Positions 58,100 through 64,000 of a DNA stretch of 64,000 bases are shown piece by piece. Under the pieces are notes generated by a model, which saw only the letters and a program-made list of their open reading frames with translations, made no database searches and was not told the origin of the DNA. This DNA comes from Heracleum sosnowskyi (taxonomy: Eukaryota > Streptophyta > Magnoliopsida > Apiales > Apiaceae). The position numbers and the translations under genes were made by a program. Numbering within the stretch: the stretch's first letter is position 1; every line of letters starts with the position of its first letter. The stretch is taken from NCBI GenBank assembly GCA_030848705.1, contig CM061237.1, positions 85,493,910 through 85,557,909 on the forward strand, read 5' to 3'.

Positions 58100-58233
58100 T
58101 AAAAAAAGTCGATGCACGGTTTTCTTTAATATTTTATTATTTTTTATTTAGATTTTTGTAATTATATATTATTTTATGAAATTTTAATATATGTTTATAT
58201 GTGTATACAATAAATTGGATTTATATATCTAAT
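58100..58233 (-). mobile_element. Helitron unit 2 fragment, cut by the gypsy LTR
   Basis: GTCGATGCACGGTTTTCTTT onward (58108-58233) matches 3772-3900 of unit 2 (GCGACGCACGGTCTTCTTTA ... GGATTTATAAATCTAA) and breaks off at the gypsy LTR, so the gypsy element landed inside this repeat. The terminal CTAG side is replaced by AAAAAAAG. Confidence 0.6.
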
Positions 58234-58732
58234 TGTTGTGGACTAAAAACTGTGCTTGTGTATTTAATGATAAGGTTTAATGAGCTTTAATGGATGCACT
58301 TGTGTTTCGAGACTAAATCGATCCTCACAAGATGCCTACGTATCTCAATTCGTTATTGAGAATCAAGCCAAAGACGTAGTTCTGATTGTAGGATCAGGGA
58401 CCTTATATAGGCGTCTGGAGCCTAGTATTTATGGTATGTTTGGGAGACTTAGCGAATAAGTCTTCTTATTGATATTGGATAAACATCGTATTTCTTGCTG
58501 GAGAAGTCTTTTCCTTGTTGATAAAGGCTATGACTCATTAATTGCCTTTAATTGGGATTCCAGATCCTTCTTTGATAAGATTTCCATAATCTGGGCTCTT
58601 TTTAATGAGCTGTATATTTTCCCTATACATTAATTACGAAATTAATGAATAATTAGGGTGTCGGGCCTTAAATATCGGCCTTTCCATTGAATAGTCAATT
58701 ATATTTCTATAATTACTTTTCTAACCATATCA
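58234..58732 (-). repeat. 3' LTR of a Tat-type Ty3/gypsy element
   Basis: About 499 bp. On the + strand it starts at TGTTGTGGACTAAAAACTG (58234; TG at 58237 is an alternative) and ends CTAACCATATCA at 58732, followed by TTTGCCCCCCAACTTC, a polypurine tract on the minus strand. Its minus-strand start is therefore TGATATGGTTAG. The partner LTR lies beyond the window, so edges are inferred from TG/CA, PPT and the break in the Helitron repeat. Confidence 0.7.
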
Positions 58733-58750
58733 TTTGCCCCCCAACTTCTG
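58733..58750 (-). other. gypsy element polypurine tract
   Basis: Minus-strand CCCAGAAGTTGGGGGGCAAA is adjacent to the LTR start TGATATGG. Confidence 0.7.
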
Positions 58751-58839
58751 GGAAAATCTCCTTGGGGTTTTCGTAGAAGTTATAGCGTATTTTTCCAAAA
58801 TTTTCCATTTTAAGGGCATTTTGGACCTCAAATTAGGTC

Positions 58840-59845
58840 ATTTTCGACCAGGAATTCGACCAGGAATCAAGTATTTTTCGACCAGAAATTCGACCAGGAA
58901 ACAGTACAATTTCGACCAGGAATTCGACCTGGAAGCAGTACAATTGCGACCAGGATTTTGACCTGGAAGCTAGTATAATTTCGACCAGGATTTCGACCTG
59001 GAAGTTATTACAATTTCGACCAGGAACAGCTGTGAGGTCGAAGCTGTCGACCAGGATATCCAAGTCATTTTCGACCTCACCTGTTCGACCTCGTTTCAAT
59101 ATATATTCGACCTCGATTTGTTGTGAGGTCGAAGTAGTCGACTTCACTTCGAAGGCCATTTTCGACCTCGATGTGTCGACCTCAATTTCATGTGTTTTTC
59201 GACCAGGATTTCCTAGATCATTTTCGATCAGGACCATTCGACCTCGATTTTGACTTCAAACAGCTGTGAGGTCGAAGCTATCGACCAGGATTCCCAAGTC
59301 TTTTTCGACCTCACCTGTTCGACCTCGTTTGCCATATATCTTCGACCTCGATTTTAGTTCCAGGTCTTTTGTTTCGACCTCGAATCATAGGTCAATTTCG
59401 ACCTCGTAGTTTCGACTTCAATTAGCCATTTTTCGACCAGGAACCTATGATTTCCTGGCTTTATTTTAGTACGAGGTCGTATAATACGACATCGATTTCC
59501 AATGTATTTTCGATCTCGTTTGTTCGATCTCGATCCCGTGTCTCTTCGACCTCGATTTTCTTAGGTCAAAGTAGACTTTGATTTCTAGGTCATCTTCGAC
59601 CTCGAATTTCCAATTTTTTGATTTTGCTTTTGGTGCGAAGTCGATGAACACGACCTCAATTTCGGGTGTATTTTCGACTTGGGTCGTACGACCTCGATTT
59701 AGGTTTTTTTTCGACCTTAAATCTCTCATTTTTTCGCTTTATTTGGGAGCGAGGTCGTTGGATACGACCTCGTTTTCTCGCATATTTTCGACCTTGGTCG
59801 TACGATTTCGATCTAAGGTCTTTTCGACCTTAGATTTTCGTTGTT
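58840..59845. repeat. TTCGACC dispersed repeat array, about 1 kb
   Basis: More than 40 copies of CGACC/GGTCG stand in this kilobase. In the first part the form is TTTCGACCAGGAATTCGACC; further right it becomes TTTTCGACCTCGATTT and finally TCGACCTTAGATTTT. Both orientations occur (GTGAGGTCGAAGCTGTCGAC). One block of about 70 bp beginning CAGCTGTGAGGTCGAAGC recurs at 59028 and 59261. It lies between the 3' LTR and the antisense ORF; open frames through it are by-products of the repeat. Confidence 0.9.
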
Positions 59846-60069
59846 GCCTTGGTTTTATTCCAAGATTCTTTCTTGGGCCTTAATTAGCCTAATTGGGCTT
59901 AAATTTTACAAACCTTGGGCCTTATTGGGCCTTGTTGTTTGGGCTTTGATTTTTCCTGAGACCCAAATTATTATGGGCTTTAATTTCTGTAATCCATATA
60001 CAAGTTTATGGGCCTTTACTGGCTATTGACGGTTGCCATTCCTTAGCCGGTTGAGTTTCCAGTCACTCT

Positions 60070-60080
60070 GGTTATAAAAG
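60070..60080 (+). promoter_or_regulatory. TATA box upstream of the antisense ORF
   Basis: GGTTATAAAAGAGTG on the + strand, about 310 bases before the ORF start, is a good TATA box followed by a CA-rich start-like region (CATTCTCACTTCATAC). It faces the antisense ORF and away from the element's own pol. Confidence 0.55.
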
Positions 60081-60381
60081 AGTGGAATTCCCATTTCATT
60101 CTCACTTCATACTTCTTTCTTTCCGAAAATTTCTCTCTAGTATCTTTAGTTTTTCTCTCCTTTTATTCCGTGGTAAGGCGATTCCCGGCGAGGTTTTTCA
60201 CGGTGGTGTTCTTGTTTTTCTGGGATCAATCTTCATCTCTTGAAGATTTCTGGGTTTTCATCTTCATCCCTTGAAGATTTCTGGGTTTCTTTGAAGTTTT
60301 TCTGGGAATTTCTTTGAAGTTTTGGAGATTTGAAGATTTTTCTGGAGATTTTTCTGGGATTTCTCTTGAAGGTTTGAAGAT

Positions 60382-62222
60382 TTGAAGATGTCTGACAAAA
60401 CTGCTCAACGCCTTCAGAAAATGAACAAAGCTTCTAAGAGAGGTATCATCATTCGTTCTTCTCATATGTCACTTCAAGATATGATTTTAGAACGTAGTGA
60501 TGAATATCCTTCTGTGTCCCACTTAGATTCTTTTGACTGTAGTAACAAATTCCACGAAATCGACTTAATTAGGGACTATAACAAGATGTATAGGATTAAG
60601 TCCCCTTATAGGTTAGTCCCAGCTGGCCCAGGGGACCGTTCTTGCCATTGGCGTCCTGATGCACTTTGCATTTACAAGGATGCCATTTTTGCAGGACTCA
60701 GGTTTCCCTTCCATGAGTTCATTCCCAGGCTTTTGGCTGATGTTGGGATTAACCCTTGCCAACTCCCGCCAAACGCCTGGAGGATCATTATGTGTTTCAT
60801 TGTTCTTTGTTTGAAGAACAAATTTCCTTTGTCTGTAGCTTTATTTAGGAAAATTTTCCAGTTTAAGAATAGTTCAGCCGTTACTTTGGGTTGGGTTTAT
60901 ATCAACCACCGTCCTTCCACTCCCCCCATATTTCACCCCAAATCCATTCCAGATAATAACCCCAAATGGAAAGAAGAGTTTATGTATTTGATTTGGGAAG
61001 GAGGGGATTGGGGCACCCTTTTCCGTAGCTCCTTTAGTAGGGTTTCAGATGGTAGCCCTAGTGATATCATCCTGAATGATGAGGAGGCCCATGCATATGC
61101 TGAGCTCACAAAGGATGATTATGCCACAATGGTTTGGGTGCTCCTGGACGAGTTCCAGCTTAAGTCCTTGGGACTTTCAAACGTTTCTGATAAGGGTAAT
61201 TCTCACCTCATATTTTCCCTTGTTTATTTAAGATTATCTTATACCAACTGTTTCTTTCCTTGTATTTTTTTACAGCTGCGGTCTTTATCAATAAGACCAA
61301 TGAGCCCGAAGATGGGGAGACAACAAGGATGAAGAGGGCACGTTTGGGAGGGAAGGACTCTCGTGTTTCCAGTGTTCCAGCTTTTATAAGGCCTCATGTG
61401 GATCTTACTGAAGATGCTGAGGGTCCTGCCTCGGCCAAGAGCTCAGTTTGGCGCCCCAACTGGGGTCTTAGGAAAAAGGACACCGTGGTGGGGGTGTCTA
61501 AACATGCTGTGGAGTGGTCCTACCATTCTTTAACTCCTTGTGACTACAAGGACTTTGTCTCCAACTCCACCATTGAGGGGGTGGAGCATGCTGGATCTCA
61601 AGCTATGGCTGCTGTAAGTATTTTTCTTCTTCTTTTTTCTTTGTAATAATGTATTTCAAGTTTAAGTATTTGACTTGTAACTTGTTTGTAGGTTAATGCC
61701 AACTACCAAGGGGCTCTCTTTCAAGCCAAGTCTTGGCGCTCATCTTCTGAGGCCAACCAAGGCAAGTTTGAGAAGTCCCAAGAGGAGGTGGGCACGCTGA
61801 AGGCCACCTTGGCCAGGAAGGAGAAGGAGTTGGCCGACTCCCAGGCTGAGCTGGTGTCTTTGAGGAAAGGCAAGGATGACTTTATCGATGAGTACCTTGA
61901 CTCCAAGGAGTACGAGGACTTGATTGATAAGCATGACGAGCTCCTCTTCCCAGTTCAGTACACTAAGGGATGGGATGACGCTCTTTCTGCTATTTTGGAG
62001 AAGATGCCCGGATCTCTCACTATTTCTGATTTTCCAAGCCCTCACCTTCCTACTCCTTTGGAGTTGGCTTTGGCTGGAGAGGACGACATGGAGGAGGATG
62101 ACAGGATCTTAGACCTGGATCACACTTCTCCACCTGGTCAGGCTGCCGGGGCTGATTATGCTGCCACTCACTCTGGAGAGGAAGAGGAGGAGGAGGAGGA
62201 GGCCATAGACAAGGCAACTTAG
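60382..62222 (+). CDS. antisense accessory ORF of the Tat-type gypsy element, three exons
   Basis: Tat-lineage gypsy elements are known to carry an extra antisense ORF between integrase and 3' LTR; its role is unknown. Exons 60382-61195, 61276-61613 and 61692-62222 join in frame through two GT-AG introns (80 and 78 bp) to 560 aa, starting at ATG 60382 or, two codons later, 60388. Residues about 95-230 match the plant 'putative gypsy-type transposon' domain (Transposase_28 family): FAGLRFPFHEFIPRLL, QLPPNAWRIIMCFIVLCL. Exon 3 encodes a heptad coiled coil (LKATLARKEKELADSQAEL) and an acidic tail of consecutive Glu. The frame is intact, unlike most ORFs around it. Confidence 0.8.
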
Positions 62223-62536
62223 ATGTAGTTTTACTTATGGCCATTCATGGCTTGTACTTTTGTTTATGTACTTTCAGCCTACGGGCTTAACTTAACTTTT
62301 TTATTTAAGTTTTTATCCAGCCTTATTTATATCTTGTGGCCATTCATGGCTTGTGTTGTTTTTCTGGCTTCTTGAATGTTTGTCAACACTCATAGTAGAT
62401 AAGCTTTAAAACATGAAAATGCTGAATTTATTCATAACTTGAAAATGGGATCAACCCTAACATAGTACCCAAGTTTAAAACTTGGGTTGGTTTTATCAAA
62501 CCTTATTTCTAGTAGTGAGTCCACTTAGGAAACACC
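62223..62536. other. gap between antisense ORF and integrase
   Basis: A convergent spacer of about 310 bp. CCATTCATGGCTTGT occurs at 62240 and again at 62340, a short direct repeat of about 100 bp spacing. No gene. Confidence 0.5.
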
Positions 62537-64000
62537 TTAAACATAATAAATTTTCAAATTGGAGGCATGCCAAGTCCTTGGCACCTCATGCCCTTCAAGG
62601 GTTTCTAGTTTGTACGAGCCTCGACCAAATACGTTCTTGACGCGATATGTTCCTTCCCAATTTGGGACCAACTTCCCTTTTTGCCCAACTCCGGATGCTT
62701 CAATCTTTCTGAGAACCAAGTCTCCTTGACGAAAGAACCTTTCTTTAACCCTTAGGTTATAGTAGAAAGATACTTTCTTTTGATGTTCAACTATCTTGGC
62801 GTTTGCCTCATCTCTAACTTCGTCAATTAGATCTAAAGCCAGCCTCAAGCCTTCTTCATTTGTTTCTGGTTCATAAGCCTCAACTCTAGGAGACGTGTGA
62901 GTAATCTCCACTGGAACCACTGCCTCTGCCCCATATGCCAACAAGAAGGGGGTAGCTCCAGTGGTGACTTTACAAGTAGTACGATATGCCCATAGTATGG
63001 GGAGCAATTCATCTACCCAAGTGTTTCTGGAGCGTTCAACTCTTTTCTTTAGTCCATCCAGGATTATTCGATTTGCAACTTCAGCTTGCCCATTTGCTTG
63101 AGGATGGGCAACAGAAGTGAAGCACAACTTGATATCATTCTCATCACAATACTTCTTGAATTCGTCATTGTTGAATTGAGTTCCATTGTCCGTAACTAGG
63201 ACTCGTGGAATTCCATACCTGCATATCACATTCTCCCAGAAGAAGTGCATTACTTGCTTGGTGGTTATCTTGGCTAATGGTTTAGCCTCAATCCACTTGG
63301 TGAAGTAGTCGATTGCTACTATCAAGAACTTTCTTTGAGCACTTGCCATTGGAAATGGCCCGAGTATATCCATTCCCCACATAGCAAAGGGGATAGGTGA
63401 GTTAATGGATGTCATCATCTCTGGTGGTTGTCTAACCACTGGTGCATGTTTCTGGCACCGTTCACACTTCTTCACATAGCTTTTAGCATCAGCAAGCATG
63501 CTTGGCCAATAGAAACCTAGAAGGGTGACTTTATGAGCAAGGGCTCTGCCCCCCAAGTGTTGCCCACAGATTCCTTCATGCACTTCCTTTAGGGCCAATT
63601 CTGCCTCTTGGGATCTCAAACATTTCAGATAAGGAATGACAAAAGATTTCTTGTATAGGATTCCCTCAATCAGGGCATACCTTAGTGCTCTCACATATAG
63701 ATTTCGTGCTTCTGAAGTGTCGTTAGGTAGCCACCCAGTTTCCAGATGAGCTTTGATGGGATCAATCCAACAACTAGCAACATCAATGGGTGCTACCAAC
63801 TTTCCGTTGATGCTTGGGGTCCTCAAGACTTGGAAGTATACACTCCCTGCATAGTTTTCAATTTCGGAAGAAGCAAACTTAGACAAGGCATCAGCCTTCA
63901 TGTTTTCTTCCCTTGGAATGTGCTCTACATAGCATTCATCAAACTGAGTCATGATGGCCTTAACAAGTTTTAAGTACTTGGCCATGACTTCATCTCTAGC
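62537..64000 (-). CDS. pol: Ty3/gypsy pol C-terminus: RNase H end and integrase (partial)
   Basis: The frame is open through the right edge of the window, so only the C-terminal part of pol is seen. It starts within RNase H (ECYVEHIPREENMKADALSKFAS). The integrase zinc finger follows (H-x3/5-H: HEGICGQHLGG; CERCQKHA), then the DDE core: D in GMDILGPFPMA, D in VTDNGTQFNNDEF, E in HPQANGQAEVANR. The C-terminal region ends FYYNLRVKERFFRQGDLVLRK ... WHASNLKIYYV. RNase H before integrase is the gypsy order, and the sequence is typical of the Tat/Athila side. No stop or frameshift is seen in 482+ codons, so this element may be young. Confidence 0.93.
   Translation of the reverse strand, partial: ARDEVMAKYLKLVKAIMTQFDECYVEHIPREENMKADALSKFASSEIENYAGSVYFQVLRTPSINGKLVAPIDVASCWIDPIKAHLETGWLPNDTSEARNLYVRALRYALIEGILYKKSFVIPYLKCLRSQEAELALKEVHEGICGQHLGGRALAHKVTLLGFYWPSMLADAKSYVKKCERCQKHAPVVRQPPEMMTSINSPIPFAMWGMDILGPFPMASAQRKFLIVAIDYFTKWIEAKPLAKITTKQVMHFFWENVICRYGIPRVLVTDNGTQFNNDEFKKYCDENDIKLCFTSVAHPQANGQAEVANRIILDGLKKRVERSRNTWVDELLPILWAYRTTCKVTTGATPFLLAYGAEAVVPVEITHTSPRVEAYEPETNEEGLRLALDLIDEVRDEANAKIVEHQKKVSFYYNLRVKERFFRQGDLVLRKIEASGVGQKGKLVPNWEGTYRVKNVFGRGSYKLETLEGHEVPRTWHASNLKIYYV

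Noticed and set aside
58734..59883. Open frames of 75-134 codons on both strands
   Set aside because: They exist because the TTCGACC array lacks stop codons in some frames; the amino-acid content simply mirrors the repeat.

Overview
The window is plant nuclear DNA, most likely from a eudicot. Two split genes have GT-AG introns and plant-type proteins. They sit in very AT-rich intergenic DNA filled with Ty1/copia (Sirevirus-type) and Ty3/gypsy (Tat-type) retrotransposons, Helitrons, MITE-like repeats and microsatellites. The species cannot be fixed from the sequence.

Layout. 1-9.7 kb: no gene. It holds a roughly 1.3 kb terminal-inverted-repeat (Mutator-like) element set in a TA run, carrying a GC-rich piece of what looks like a host gene, followed by three head-to-tail Helitron-like units. 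10.4-16.5 kb (+): a neutral ceramidase gene of nine coding exons, 780 aa. 17.35-19.35 kb (-): a four-exon PCNA gene, 264 aa, with E2F-like sites and telo-boxes just upstream of its ATG. The two genes converge on an 811 bp spacer. 20.97-34.02 kb (-): a 13,050 bp Sirevirus-type copia element with 1,357 bp LTRs and a perfect 5 bp target duplication (AAAAG), its coding regions broken by frameshifts and stops. 34-36.7 kb: small repeats. 36.7-54.8 kb: a chain of copia pieces, all on the minus strand. From right to left these are the 5' end of Sirevirus 'C', the pol end and accessory ORF of Sirevirus 'B', a complete B LTR, B gag-protease-integrase, a truncated B LTR, and RT-RNase H plus one LTR of a third, non-Sirevirus copia element 'A'. 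54.8-58.2 kb: decayed Helitron copies in both orientations. 58.23-64 kb: the 3' part of a Tat-type gypsy element (-) with an intron-containing antisense ORF on the + strand; it runs off the right edge.

How things fit together. Only the ceramidase (sphingolipid breakdown) and PCNA (DNA replication clamp) look like working host genes; the rest is mobile DNA. The most interesting signal is shared by the retroelements. Each family carries its own short motif, repeated many times in both orientations: GACTATC-type in element 1, TTTCGTTGA-type in B, TTCGATAGTTTT-type in C and TTCGACC-type in the gypsy element. In element 1, B and the gypsy element an array lies just upstream of the accessory, non gag-pol ORF. 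In the three Sirevirus families it also lies in the LTR. B even carries the motif inside its coding sequence. This looks like a family-specific cis code, possibly read by the accessory protein, and is the best candidate here for an undescribed system.
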